From: Bilabrum cf. latius
Lineage: Eukaryota > Bigyra: Bicosoecida > Bigyra > Bicosoecida
Reading direction: 5' to 3'
DNA length: 64,000 bases
Assembly (NCBI GenBank): GCA_965178125.1
Contig: OZ237762.1
Span: 248,001 to 312,000 of the forward strand
The stretch's first letter is position 1. Every line of letters starts with the position of its first letter. Made by a program: the position numbers and the translations under genes. Below are positions 45,304-56,842 of the stretch, piece by piece. A model generated the notes under the pieces. The model did no database searches. It saw only the letters and a program-made list of their open reading frames with translations, and was not told the DNA's origin.

Positions 45304-48300
45304 ATGAAGAACAAACTCGGTCTGACTGATACAATTGCCATGGTCCGTGATCTACAGCGCTTTGCTGGTATGAAGGTGATCAATGTCTATAACCTGAACC
45401 GCAAGATTTACCTGATCAGACTGCAGAACAAAAGTATGGGCAAGCGCGTGCTTTTGATCGAAAGCGGAACTAGGATGCATACCACGCGATACAGCAGAAC
45501 CAAGCCACCTATGCCTAGCACCTTTGCGATGAAGCTGAGAAAACACATTCGTGGGAAGCATCTGAACAGCGTGACTTAGCTTGGCCTCGACCGGGTGGTG
45601 GTGCTGCGATTCGGGCTGGGAGAAGGAGCATTCAATGTCATTGTGGAGCTATATGGGTAGGGGAACATCGTCCTGACCGACAATTCGTACACGGTGCTGT
45701 CGCTGCTCCGAGTGGTGGACGCGACAACCACGGAAGGGAAAGAGGGGGAAGCGGCCAAGGCACCGGCCCGCGGGAAGCGGGGTGGCGCCAAGACCAGCAA
45801 AGCAGCTGCAGGGAGCGGCGCGTCTGAATCTGCGGCATCCGCATCATCGGGAGAGGGGGAGCGCGTGTGGCGGGTGGGCGCTCCGTACCCCGTGGCGTTT
45901 GGCGCCAGGGACAGGGGAGGCCTCACTGACAGGATCGCGAGGAGCTTGCCCAGCGTGGCAGTGGTGGAGAACCTCGAGAAAAAAGAAGAGGGTGGTGATG
46001 GTGAGCCCGCTGTGGATGGAGCTGCTGCAGCTGCTGCTGGAGATGGAGATGACAAGGAGGCTATCGGGTCTGCAGCACACGATGCCGCTGGCGGTCCGAC
46101 CCCACCTGCCGGCATGGATCTTGCCGCGGAGACCGGCACGCTCGTCACATAGGTGAAAGAATTCCTGGCCGGGATGGCGGAGCGGCCCGCCCCCGGTCGC
46201 AAGCAGCGCGCTCGTCACACCCTTCGGTCCACGCTTGCGGCCCGGGGCAGCGGCCTGGAAATCTTCGGCACCGATCTTCTGGATCATGCCATCGTGGGCG
46301 CCGGGCTGGACCCCACCGAGCTCGTGTGCCAGGCACCTCTGCACGGCAAGAAGAGCAAGGGCAAGAAAGGCGGCAAGGTGGAGGCCAAGCCGGCAGGCCC
46401 AGAGGGCTACGGCGTTCCCAGTGAGGAGGTGCTGGCCCGCCTGGCCGAGGGCTTGAAGCGACTGCCGGGCATGCTTCGAGAGATTGGGCTTAGCGCATCT
46501 CCCACGGCGTACATTGTGGTCAAGCGAAGGGACGGTGCTGCCCTGGCCCATGGCCCGGTGGCTGTGGCGGAGGGTGCTGGTGCCCTGGATGGATTCGACG
46601 ACGATGAAGAGGAAGGTGAGCCAGAGGGTGAGGGGGAGGGGGCTAGCAAAGGCGATGGTGAGAGTGGTGTGAAGGGCGGTGGAGAAACAAGCAGCGAAGG
46701 AGAGGCCGCCGCGAAAGGATCCGCGGGTGGAAGCGACGCCGCTAATGCCAGCGCTGGTGCTGGGGCTTCCAGTGACGAGCCGGCCGGTGCCGACACCAGC
46801 GGCAGTAGCACGGGCAGCTCTGGCGAGTCCAAGAGCAAGCAGCCCAAGGATCCATTCGCCGAGTACGACTTTGTAGAGGTCAGTCCATCCCTGTTCAAGC
46901 AGCACGAAAGCAAGGCATACATCCCGGTCGCCAGCTTTGACCGGGCGTTGGACGAGTACTTCACGCGCGTAGATGCGGCGCGGGCAGACGCTGCCATTTC
47001 CGGTGCAAGGACGGCGGCCATGGCCCGTGTGGATCGCGCCAAGGCCGACAGCGAGAAGCGCGTGGGGGAGCTCCAGGCCGAACAGCAGCGCGCGGGCCAG
47101 TGGGGCTACCTGATCCAGAGCAACCTGCCGCAGGTCGACGCAACCATCAAGACCCTACGGTCTGCTCTGGACAGCGGCATGAACTGGGGCGATTTGGAGC
47201 GGCTGGTAGAAGCGGAGAGGGAGAAGGGCAACCCTGTGGCGAGGGCGATCGTGAGTATGGACCTGCCGAAGAGGAGGGTTACGGTCATGCTGCGCAACTG
47301 GGACGTCGAGGTGGAGGAGGACGGCGAGGACCAAGAAGAAGAAGAAGAAGATAGCGAGTCGGAGGATGAGGATGGCGAGGAAGAGGAGAAGAACGAGCAG
47401 GAGCAGGCATTCGAGCCCGTGGAGGTGTCCATCGACCTCACTGCGCCTGCAAACGCCTCAGAGTACTTTCAGCAGGGAAGGCTGGCGCGGGAGAAGGAGG
47501 AGAGGACCAGGGCAGCGGCCAGCGAGACTCTAAAGAGGCTCGAGAAACAGGCGGACAAGGACGCGGAAGCAGCCGTGCAGAAGGCCCACAGGCAGACGGG
47601 CGTCGTGCAGGCGTCCAGGAAGAAGGCATGGTGGGAGAAATTCGCGTGGTTCCTGTCTACAGACGGGCTCGTTGTGGTGGCCGGTAAGGACGCACACCAG
47701 AACGAGATGCTCGTGCGCCGCTACCTGCGGCCGCAGGACCTTTACGTGCACGCAGAGATCCACGGCGCTGCCACCGTGATCGTGCGGTCCCCCCTCTTCG
47801 AGCCCGAGCCGGGGGCTGGCATCCCGCCCTCTACCCTGCAGCAAGCGGGGGCTTTCTGCATCTGCAGGAGCGCGGCTTGGAAGGCCAACCGGCCCACGAG
47901 CGCCTGGTGGGTTTTCGCCTCGCAAGTCAGCAAGACCGCCCAGAGCGGGGAGTACCTGACGACCGGGTCCTTCATGATCAGGGGAAAGAAGAACTTCTTG
48001 CACCCGGCCAGGCTGGAGCTGGGCCTCGCCATCGCATTCAAGGTGGACGAGGAATCCGCGCTGAAGCGACTGGCCAGGAAGCCGCCGATGCGGGTGCAGC
48101 TGGGCGCTGTGGGTGCGAGGGAGGGCGCCCGGGACTCACTTACTGCGGCGAGCGCGGCCGCTCCCGGGTCGGAGGGCGAGGCTCGGGGAGCAGCCAAGAA
48201 GGGAGGCTAGGCAGGAGCAGCTTCTGCCGCGGACACGGGGGACGTCCCCGCAGCAGCAGGCTCTGCGGCCGAGGCCTCGTCCGGTGCGGGCAAAGCTGGC

Positions 48301-49320
48301 AGCAGCGGCGGCAGTGGCAGTGGTAGTGGTAGAGGCGACGGCACGCCGGCCTCACGGGGGACAGGCATGAGCACTGAGAGCGTGCTGGCGGGCCAGGCGC
48401 TCCCGCAGATCGGGGGCAGGAAGGTGAAGAAGGCGGAGGAGATCGAGCACGAGAAGGCCACCAAGGCCGCCATCCAGCGCAAGACGGAGAAGCTGGACCA
48501 GGCCCAAATCGAGAGGGCGAGGGCGGCTCGCGAGCGGAGGAAGAGGAAGAAGAGGGCAAAGTACGCCGACCAGGACGACGAGGATCGGCTGGTGGCGATG
48601 GAGGCCCTGGGCCATTCCACGGACGAGCTTCGTGCCAAGATCAAGGCTGAGGCTGGTGAGGACAGCAACAGCGACGGGGAGGAGCTGGGCGAGGGGGTGG
48701 GGCAGGGAACAGCGCCGATGCCAGAGGGTACCACGCACGTGGTGGGCACCAAGTTTGTGGTGTCCACGGCCGATCCCGGGGAGGAGGGGCCCGGGTTGGG
48801 GACGGGTGCTGCTTCGGGTGCTGGCGCCGGGGGTCTGCTTGATGCACCGCCTGCGGCTTCGAGGCACCAGACCTCTGGCGGCGCTGCCTTCGATGACGAG
48901 GACGAGGGTGATGTGTTCGTGCAGCAGTCGCATGGGTATACCGGCGAGGAGCTCAACATCGGCTCGCTGGTGATGGAGCCCAAGGAGGGCGAGGTGCTTC
49001 TGCACGCTGTGCCGGTGGCAGCCCCCTATGCCACGGTGGCTGACGCGAGGTACAGGGCAAAGCTGGTGCCGGGTGCCGGTAAGAAGGGCAAGACTGCCAA
49101 GTCGGTTGTGCAGCAGATGCTCGGCGGCAAGGTGCATTCTGGTAGGGAGAAGGATCTACTGCGGGGACTCAAGGACGAGGAGCTGGTGCAGGTGATGGTG
49201 GGAGACTGCAGGATCACCAGCATCAGCAACTCGACCAAGGCAGGGGGGAACAAGGGGGGCAAGGGAAAGGGCAAGGGCAAAGGCAAAGGAGGCAAGGGGG
49301 GCAAGAAGGGGGGCCGGTAA
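45304..49320 (+). CDS. NEMF: NEMF/Rqc2 ribosome-quality-control factor
   Basis: Intronless, 1338 aa, ATG to TAA. NEMF/Rqc2 binds 60S subunits with stalled nascent chains, recruits Listerin and directs CAT-tailing. The order is NFACT-N (MKNKLGLTD with Asp9, then VINVYNLNRKIYLIRLQ, SGTRMHTT, PSTFAMKLRKH), a central coiled coil, NFACT-R from about residue 776 (WWEKFAWFLSTDGLVVVAG, LRPQDLYVHAEIHGA, SAWWVFASQVSKTAQSGEYL, FMIRGKKNFL), and NFACT-C near 1236-1310 (PVAAPYATVADARYRAKLVP). TAG at codon 92 precedes LGLDR, where human NEMF has QLGVDR. TAG at codon 119 is in ELYG-(TAG)-GNIVLTD (plants have YAQGNI). Others are at codons 283 and 969. The Asp-Arg pair needed for CAT-tailing in yeast Rqc2 is kept. 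Acidic low-complexity inserts make it longer than the human protein. Confidence 0.95.
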
Positions 49321-49645
49321 TCAGCCGGGGGGCAAGACCGGCAGCTCTGGAGCGTGCGGCAGCTCGCTGCTGGTGCGTAGCCTTGAAAAAGATAGGATAG
49401 GATAGCTGGTACATGCAACTGGATCGCCGTGCATCGTGTTCATCTGTTCAATGCGAATATGGCATGGGCACGCTCACTGCGGACACTTCCACCACCCCAT
49501 GGCACGGGTGACAGCGGGACTAGACCCTGATTATGCTAATTGCCAGTGGCAAATGCCTCTGCGAAAAGCCCAATCTGCACACCAAGCCCCTCGCTCGGTT
49601 ACACCCTCGGCGGGGATCGGATCAAGGGTCTGATCAAGGATCGGA
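49321..49645. other. Convergent intergenic region
   Basis: 325 bp between the NEMF stop (plus) and the FKBP stop (minus). A short GATCGGATCAAGG-like direct repeat lies around 49615-49650. No gene seen. Confidence 0.4.
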
Positions 49646-50581
49646 TCAGGTGAACAGCAGCTCCCTCGCTTGCTCGAACAGTGACTTGGGAGGGGGCTCG
49701 GCCTCGTCCCCGACCGCGAGCAGCTCAACGTCGTACAGAAGCACTGCATTGCGGGGCACGCCCATCTTCTCCATTTTCTTGAAGCCGTAACCCAGGTGAG
49801 GCGGCACCCGCACCGTCCTCCTGTCACCGACCCGCATCCCCTGCAGCCCGAGCTCTAGCCCGATGACCATCTGCCGGGTCATCCAGAGCACGTGCAGCGC
49901 ACTGCCGCTCTCCGGGGAGTGATGGTCATCGACCACGGTGCCGTCCTCCAGCCGCCCCACGAGGTGCAGCTTCACGTAGTCGCCTGGGACTGGCTCGCCC
50001 GCCTTGGACTGGGCCTGCTCGGCGCTGCCAGCAGTCTGCTTGCGATCAGCGACAACCAGACCTTCATTACCTAGTGGTTGCCAGTCGGATGGCTCAAGCG
50101 GGCCGTAAATGGAGTGGGCGTCGCCTGGCAGCTCGGCTACTTCGCTGCTGTCGGGACGCTTCATCATGTCAAACCGCTCGCTGACAAATCGCTGCCTGGT
50201 CTCTGCCAGCGATTTATTTCCAGTCAATGCGTCTAACGACCCAGGGTCTGGCGGATCACCTGGCGATGGCCTTGGCATGCGATCTGATCCCTCCTCCTCA
50301 CCGCCCTCCTCCTCCAGCTCAGCGGCGCCAGCAGCCGCTGGCGACGAGCTTCCGGCAGCTCCAGCCGTGGATGTTGTGGTAGTAGCTGCACAAACAGCAG
50401 AAACAGAGTAACACGCTACAGGCGCTTGCTGAACTGGTGTCATTGCAATCCCAAGTGCAGCCTGCGTTAGCCGAGCCGTCTGCAACCTGCTCTGGCCTAC
50501 AACTCGCACAGAAGCCGAGTTAGTGGACGTCATTCTGTTCATTATAAGTCTGGCACACCTTGCTGCCGTTCTAGAAGCCAT
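49646..50581 (-). CDS. FKBP-type peptidyl-prolyl isomerase, organelle-targeted
   Basis: 311 aa, single exon, stop TGA, no in-frame TAG. The N-terminus MASRTAARCARLIMNRM continues Arg/Ser/Thr/Ala-rich for about 60 residues, which suggests mitochondrial or plastid import. A low-complexity acidic linker follows. The FKBP domain occupies about residues 193-300: GEPVPGDYVKLHLVGRLEDG, VIGLELGLQGMRVGD, RTVRVPPHLGYG and NAVLLYDVELL. The aromatic residue of the FKBP12 VIxGW motif is Leu here, so ligand binding or catalysis may be weakened, as in many organellar FKBPs. It is divergent from, and 102 bp away from, the helical-repeat gene, which is also probably organellar. Confidence 0.87.
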   Translation of the reverse strand: MASRTAARCARLIMNRMTSTNSASVRVVGQSRLQTARLTQAALGIAMTPVQQAPVACYSVSAVCAATTTTSTAGAAGSSSPAAAGAAELEEEGGEEEGSDRMPRPSPGDPPDPGSLDALTGNKSLAETRQRFVSERFDMMKRPDSSEVAELPGDAHSIYGPLEPSDWQPLGNEGLVVADRKQTAGSAEQAQSKAGEPVPGDYVKLHLVGRLEDGTVVDDHHSPESGSALHVLWMTRQMVIGLELGLQGMRVGDRRTVRVPPHLGYGFKKMEKMGVPRNAVLLYDVELLAVGDEAEPPPKSLFEQARELLFT

Positions 50582-50683
50582 TTTGTTGATTCAGTTTCGG
50601 GTAATGTGCCGACTGCGTCGAAGGGACAAGATATTCCGAGTTGCACGTGGCCAGCTGCAAAGCATGGCCCACTCTCGCGAGAA
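50582..50683. promoter_or_regulatory. Bidirectional 5' region of two organellar-protein genes
   Basis: 102 bp between the FKBP start (minus) and the chosen start of the helical-repeat protein (plus). If the plus gene starts later, the shared region is larger. No element recognised. Confidence 0.35.
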
Positions 50684-53600
50684 ATGAAGCACGCTACGCG
50701 CAGGGCTCAGACTTTGTGTATACTTTATAGGATTTTAAATCGCTAGAATCGATACCCTGGGCTATCTCTAACTAGATATCGTGATTTTTCTGCAGGTGCA
50801 CAAGACCAGGCTTGGGAATCAAGTGTTTCTGAGAGACGGACCGGAGGATCGATCCAGGACAGGAAGGCGGCCGGGTCACTGGATCGTCTAAGACGGCGCA
50901 ATGCGGTTCCAGTTGCAGAGGTTGCTCCTGATACGTTTGTGGGCACACGTAGTCGTTCCTAGCTGCAGGCAAAGAAGCGGGGCCCTCCTGTGATGCGAAA
51001 AGGCAAGCCCGTGGAGCCTCCCCCGCCGCAGGCGTACGTATAGGACTTGCTACGCGACTGCAAGCAACCATTAGACGTATTAGACGTGTTTGATCAAGAG
51101 CAAGGAGCGTTTGACCTCGTGAATTGCGCAGCTGCCTTGAGACGATTCCGCCAGCTGCAGGTCTCCAAAGCGCCCCACAAGCGAGCTTCTATAGACAAAC
51201 GTAGGCTTGCAGTACTTGCAGCCCACTCGATGACGGAGCTGGAGCAGCAGAAGCTGGCGCCCCCTCCTCGTACGATCGCCGCCCTCGCCCACAGCCTGAC
51301 TGCTCTCGGGTTCACCGACACCAAGTTTTCGCTCCGAGTCGCGAGCATGGCAGCGGGCCAGCTTCATCGCTTCAGCAGCATCGATCTGGCCCAGCTCCTG
51401 GGGGCCCTAAGCCGAGGGGGGCGAGTGGAAAGGCAGCGCGGGACGGGTGTGGTCGCTCGGTCCCCGCTCTACCACGGGGGCCTGCTGCAGGAAGCCAGCC
51501 CGAGGATCGCGCGGCTGGCCAACCGCATGAACGACCAAACATTGGCGCAGCTATGGCTCTCGCTCGCGACGGTGGGTCACCATGATGACGTGGCGGTGCC
51601 TGCGCTGGAGCGGGAGCTGCTGCGGAAACGGGCCGACCTCACTCACCAGGGGCTCTGCAATGCAGTGCATGGAGCCGCGAAGCTCGGCCGCAACCGCTCC
51701 CCGCTGTTCTCCGAGCTGGCCCCCGCCCTCACGAAGGCAGCCCCAAAACTCGCGCCCGTGGGACTGGCCCAGGTGCTATGGGCCTACACGAGCACGGGCA
51801 ACTTTGACCTACCCCTCATTGGGGCACTGGCCAAAGCGGCGAGGCACCCACAGAGGGCACGGGCCATGTCCCCGTAGCAGCTGGCCAACGTATCCACGTC
51901 GCTGGCTAGGACGGTCCTCTTTGCCGAGTCGGTACCCTACTATGCGGCCTAGTCTGCGGCTGTGCGGCTGGCCGGTCTCGAGGAGGAGGAGGCGGATGGT
52001 GGGAGGCATTCCGCGGAGGCAACCGGGGCACATGACCACGACGCAGGTATTCAATCGGTTGCATCCTAGTCGTCACACGGCTCGGCGCCCGTCATTGCGG
52101 AGGACAGGAGCAAGGTGACGAGTGGAAGAGATCTCGCGCTTGAGCTCGAGGTGGGGGGCGCCCCGCGCAGGGAACAGCTGCTCCGGGCGAAGGACCTGGC
52201 TGGCATGAGCCGGAGTCAGCTCAAAATGGAGAGCGGCAAGCGGAGGCAGGCACTGATCAAGTCCATTCGGCTGGAAGATGCGATGAAGCAGTTTGCGGGG
52301 CGCGCCAAGGCGCTCTTGGGGGCATGGGGTGAGTACGAATCCAGGCTGCATGCCGCCAAGAGCAGCGTGCGGCAGGAGGCAGAGCTCGCCCAGCATCCAG
52401 GGAACAAGGCGGGACCCGGTAGACCGACGGGCCATGCCCCGGACACGGTTGGTGGAGCGCTGGCGGACGACGACGATTCAATGGCTCCGAGTCAGCCAGG
52501 GAACAAGCACGGCAGCGAGGACGAAGAAAGAGAGCGCACGATGGACGCGTGGGGTGTGGTAGACACCGACGGTGAAGGTGACGATGGAGCGGCGGCTGGA
52601 GTGGCCCGCGCCATCTCGGAGTCCGTGCGCCCCGCATCGACAGGAACTGCCGCTTTGACCATGGAGGTTGAGCGCGCGAGGGAGGCTGTCGAAGCGAAAG
52701 GGGGCGTGTTCCACGGGGTCACAGGAGACATGAAGGACACTGGACGGGGCAGGGGGTAGTACCAGCAGCGCGCTCCCCAGGAAATGTTGCCGATCGACGT
52801 GACGGCTCTCGCGTCGACATTCCGGAAGCTCGGCGTGAAGGACGACGAGTTTAGCGGCATGGTGGCGGAGCACATGGCCAGGCACAGCATGAAGTACAGG
52901 GCGACCGACCTGATCAAGACGGCCGAATCGCTAGGGTGGCTCACGCCCCCGAGGCACGCAGCCGTTGCCGCCGCGGCTTTGGCCAGTCCCAAGGTCGCGT
53001 CTCGGCTGCAGAAGCAGACCGATGCGAGGCAGCTGGCTGCGGCAGTGACTGTGGCATCTGGCTGTCTGCGGCCCGCCCTCCTCCCCGCGCTCTACGCCCG
53101 CGACTGTTCCTCCAGGACCGGGAAGGGCGCGCCCCTCGGCTTCGTGCACGCGCTCAACGATCCAGTGGCCATGGCGGCGGCACCCAAACTCAGGCGGTTC
53201 CTCCGCGCGGCTGGAGACACGCTCGCAAAGCGAAGCACGGAGCTCTTGCCTGGGAGCCTAGCAATGGCTGCGGCGGAGCTAGCACTCGCGGGAATCGATC
53301 CCGGGGCCCTCCTGCTACGGCTGGCGAGGGAGTGCTCGCACAAGGACTTGAGGTCCTGGGCTGTCGCGCAGCGCTCCGCCCTCCTCGCGATTGGTCTGCA
53401 CTGCATTGCAGTGCATGAATCGGGTAGTTCCAATTCCGCGGACGCGGAGGAGGTTGCCCACGCCGCCCGCAAGATAGCAGGGTATGCCCTGCACCAGATG
53501 AAAACTGGGTCCATGAGTCCCGTGGATGCAGCTCTGTGCGCGCTTGGAGCAGCGCTGGCCACGAATCCGAATGGCGGGGCTACAGGGGGCTGGATCCAGC

Positions 53601-54892
53601 CCGAGACCGCGCTGAGGCTGGTGGAGGCTGCTGAGGAGAGGCTCCTGCGGGAGACCGCGGTGGAGGGCGGGATCCAGAGGGGGGACGGCGCGGACAGCAG
53701 CAGCATTGTGAAGGCGGTGCGCAAATCGGGGGCGCTGCCCGCACTGGGTCTGGCGAGGGCGATGGCGGTGGCGGTGGAGGCAGCCGGTGCGGATCGAAGC
53801 CCAGAGGCGCTGGGCGACGATGCCAGTGGGGGGGCACGCCGCAGCGAGCCAGATAGCCGCGTCCTTGCGAGCATCCGTGAAGCAGCTGCTCGGGCGGCCG
53901 AGGCATCACTCACGGGCTGGGGCGCGCTGTCCATGGCACCCAAGCCGAGCCCCAGCGTGACACGCGCCCCCAGCACACCCGCCATCGAGTTCCTAACCGC
54001 GGCCCTCGCCAAGACGATGCCGGGGTCCAACTGGGACCAGGGTGTGCTCAGGGCCCTGCAGGAGGCCTCCGAGGGGGACTCGGAGCTGGCCGACCTGCTC
54101 CGCGGCACAGAGGTTGCAACCGGTGGGGGCGAGCCCGCCGCTGGAGGCGCAGCGGACAATCGCGTGACCGTGGCTAGTGTGACGAGGGCGCTCCGCCAGC
54201 TGCGGGAGCGCGCGAGCCACGGAGGGTAGCACCGGTGCGGCATTCAGGCGGGCGTGGCGGAGGCGCTGGGCATGCTCAACGGATAGGAGGCGGGGCGCGG
54301 CACTGCGGTTGCTCTTGCTCTTGAGGTGTGGCCGCCGGCGAGGCTACCCAGCTCCGGTGGGGACGTGGGTGAGCCCCCCGAGTGGGTGCCGGGGGGGGCA
54401 TCCCCCGCCGAAGAGGTTGCAACCGGGAGTTCCAGCCAGAGCGGCGGTGGTCGCAGGGCGGGCGAATCGGCTGGGAGCACCGGAGGTCTGCGGCTCTGGG
54501 CACTGGCGGATGCCTGGGTGAGGGTGAGGGCGGGTGCCGGGTAGGAGAAATCGATGGCGGTGCCTGTTGTGGTTGCAACCGGGACCGCACCGTCGGGCGG
54601 TGGAGAGACTGGGCGGCTGTCCCCTCTGGACGCCTGGAGGGTGAGGATCCTTAAGAGGGGGGTGTCCGGTGGGATGGGGGGCGGCGTGGCGGTGGTGCGC
54701 GAGGGCGAGTGGAGGGATGCGGCGAAGGGGGGCTGGACCAAGGAGCAGCAGGACATTCTCCGCTCCGCCCCATCGGCAGGGACGCTGCGCAGGGTCCTGC
54801 GGGCAGCCAGAGGGGAGCATGCAGCATCGCCGGGGGAGCAGCAGTGCTCGCTTGTGAGGCACGCCCTGCACTCGGCAGGAATCCAGTTGTGA
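50684..54892 (+). CDS. Helical-repeat protein, OPR/FASTK-like, probably organellar
   Basis: One open frame from ATG 50684 to TGA 54892 (1402 aa) with about ten in-frame TAGs, including 50960, 51041, 51875, 51950, 52757, 54227 and 54542. The N-terminus MKHATRRAQTLCILYRILNR is basic and hydroxyl-rich, fitting a mitochondrial or plastid presequence. Residues corresponding to 51050-51900 contain repeated about 37-residue helical hairpins with LAxLLxALxxxG-type spacing (RTIAALAHSLTALGFTD, LAQLWLSLATVGHHDD, LCNAVHGAAKLGRN, LAQVLWAYTSTGNFD). This pattern is typical of OPR, HPR and FASTK-family organellar RNA-binding proteins. I see no C-terminal RAP motif. Similar helical stretches recur after 52780. 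A CTGCAG acceptor-like site at about 50795 leaves an alternative spliced 5' end possible. The RNA-binding role is inferred. Confidence 0.68.
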
Positions 54893-55034
54893 GCATCATA
54901 GCGTCCATGGTGCTGAAACGATACCAAATAATACAGTTGTGTGATGCACTTTGACGATTCGACTGGAGTAATATTGCGTCTGGCAGCGTATCGCTGTGAG
55001 ACAATCAGCTCCATTTCATACTCGCAGGGCGCAT

Positions 55035-55423
55035 TCACTGCTTGCCGGCCTTCTTGCGGGCAGCTGGGCTGTTCTTCTGCCAGTAAGCGGACACCACCTT
55101 GTCACCCTTGGCGGCCTCGGCCAGCTTCTCGAGGGTCTTCTGGTCGCCCTTGAGGTATGCGGCGGAGTAGCAGTACCTGATCTGGTCCTGCTGCTGATCC
55201 CACCCACCTGTGAAATGGGGTACCAACAAATTTGCATGATATCGCGAGTATTTTCCAGAAACTGGTTGGAAGTGATACGCAAGAGCAGCCAAACCAGCAC
55301 ACCGCAATCGGCAATCTGCAGTCTTGCAGCGAAATACCAAACTGAGCCCGCCACGCATCGAAAAACAAAGTAAATTCAAACAGTTGCCTCACCGGTCTGC
55401 TTGGTGAAACGTCCGCGCGCCAT
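55035..55423 (-). CDS. Small basic protein of 67 residues, unknown
   Basis: Exons are 55423-55393 and 55207-55035 with a 185-nt GT-AG intron, stop TGA. The protein begins MARGRFTKQTGGWDQQQDQ and is Lys/Ala-rich at the end (ARKKAGKQ). Splicing uses GTGAGG and TTTCACAG and joins in phase 1. Composition and size suggest a small ribosomal or respiratory-complex accessory subunit, but I do not recognise it. There is no TAG. It lies 142 bp from the convergent helical-repeat gene and 188 bp downstream of the coiled-coil gene's stop, on the same strand. Confidence 0.68.
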
Positions 55424-55611
55424 CTTCCTAAATTTATTTCTTGCAGATTTCGTGGCTAGCGATCCGATCAAAAACCATTTCGCACGTCACAATAACAAAG
55501 TGCAACTTTAATTAAAACAGGACTTAAAGTGATTCAGAAACAAAGACTGAGACGCATATTATTATGCTGTACATATAAGTAGTTACTGCCAGCGGTAGTA
55601 TGGCATGCAAG

Positions 55612-56688
55612 TTAGAGTCTGCCAAAGTTGAGCTGCATGCCCTGAATAGCTACGCCTGCATTCGGATTCTTGGGTGCAGGGCGTTTAGCCGCCGGATGTG
55701 TCCCCTGGGAGCTTGCCGCAGAAGCTTCCATTTCAGCTGGACTGTCTCCGTATGCGAAAGCGGTGCCGTGATGCGGTCGACGTGGGCCACTCCCTCGTCG
55801 CGGTGTGGCGGACGTCTTGCTGAGCTCCGCCGGTGCACGCGCCCAATCCTTGGCCAGCTCGGTATGCTTAGTCGATGAAGATGTAGATGATCGCATGCTC
55901 GCTGGGCCCTATCGTGTATCACCTCGATCTCGGTTGATTGCGAGCCGCCTGGTGGCCACATCCAGCTCGTGCTGCAGGGCCGCGACAGCGGCACGGTGAG
56001 CATCTCGCTCCGCAGATGTGCGCTTTAGAGCCCGTTCCTCCTGCTTCAGCACCTCCTCTGCGTGCTCCTCGGCTGCCTTCTCCATAGCGAGCTGCTGCCT
56101 GGTCCTCCGGATGTCTCCTTGCAGCTTAGAGAGAGCGGCGGCCTCCTGCCTCTACGTAGCCTCGAACCGGCCAATCTGTTGCCGAGCGTCAGCAAGAGAG
56201 TGGGATACCTCGGCATGACGCCGAGACACCGCAGCGCAGTGCTCGTTCACTTGGACGATGCCTTTGTCGATCAAGGCGATGCGGCTGTCGCTGACAGTTA
56301 GTCGCTACGAGTGCGCGCGCTTGCGATTCTCCGCCTCAGCAGCCCACGTCTTTGTATCCTGTTCGACCATTGGGGGCCTCAGCTCGGCCTCCGGGAGCCT
56401 TGTGATCGGGCCTGGCTTGTGAGCGAATATGACATACCGGCGAGCTAGTGCGACCTGCACGGCGTCCGCAAGTTCCAGCGACGTGCTTTCTAGCGTCGCA
56501 ACCTTACTCATCACATCACTTAGAATGCGAGCTTGCTTTGACCGCTTCTGGATTGCAACAGCGCGCTCCGTCCGGGCTCGGGCAGCTGCGTCACGTTCTG
56601 TCTCAATTTCCTCCTCTGCCCGTGCCAGCTTTGCCTCTACCTCCTCAATCTCCCGCCCTAAAATTCCAACAATACCATGAGAGCTCAT
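55612..56688 (-). CDS. Coiled-coil protein of unknown function
   Basis: 358 aa, single exon, ATG 56688 to TAA 55612, with three in-frame TAGs (just below 56305, near 56153, near 55897). The first 240 residues are heptad-rich and charged (EIEEVEAKLARAEEEIETE, ALSKLQGDIRRTRQQ), broken by a short Pro-containing segment (HKPGPITRLPEAELRPP). The C-terminus is Ser/Pro/Lys-rich and ends LNFGRL. No motor, kinase or membrane segment is seen. Without reading through TAG the gene would be four pieces whose heptads nevertheless continue smoothly, which supports read-through. A cytoskeletal role is possible but not shown. Confidence 0.72.
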
Positions 56689-56842
56689 TGCTTACGTACA
56701 ACCGTGAGAGCTGGAGCAGCTATGACGCATTGATGTGTGAGCAAAGCTGTTGCCGGCGTCGTGCGACCACCAGCAGCAGTTGCAGTTGGTCGATGGAGCG
56801 AGCACGGCACAAATAACACGAAGATCTGAAATAACTAGCCAT
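56689..56842. promoter_or_regulatory. Bidirectional 5' region
   Basis: 154 bp between the coiled-coil gene (minus) and the 56843 gene (plus). The plus-strand frame of the latter has an in-frame TGA at 56738, which limits how far upstream its start can be unless an exon is missing. Confidence 0.4.
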
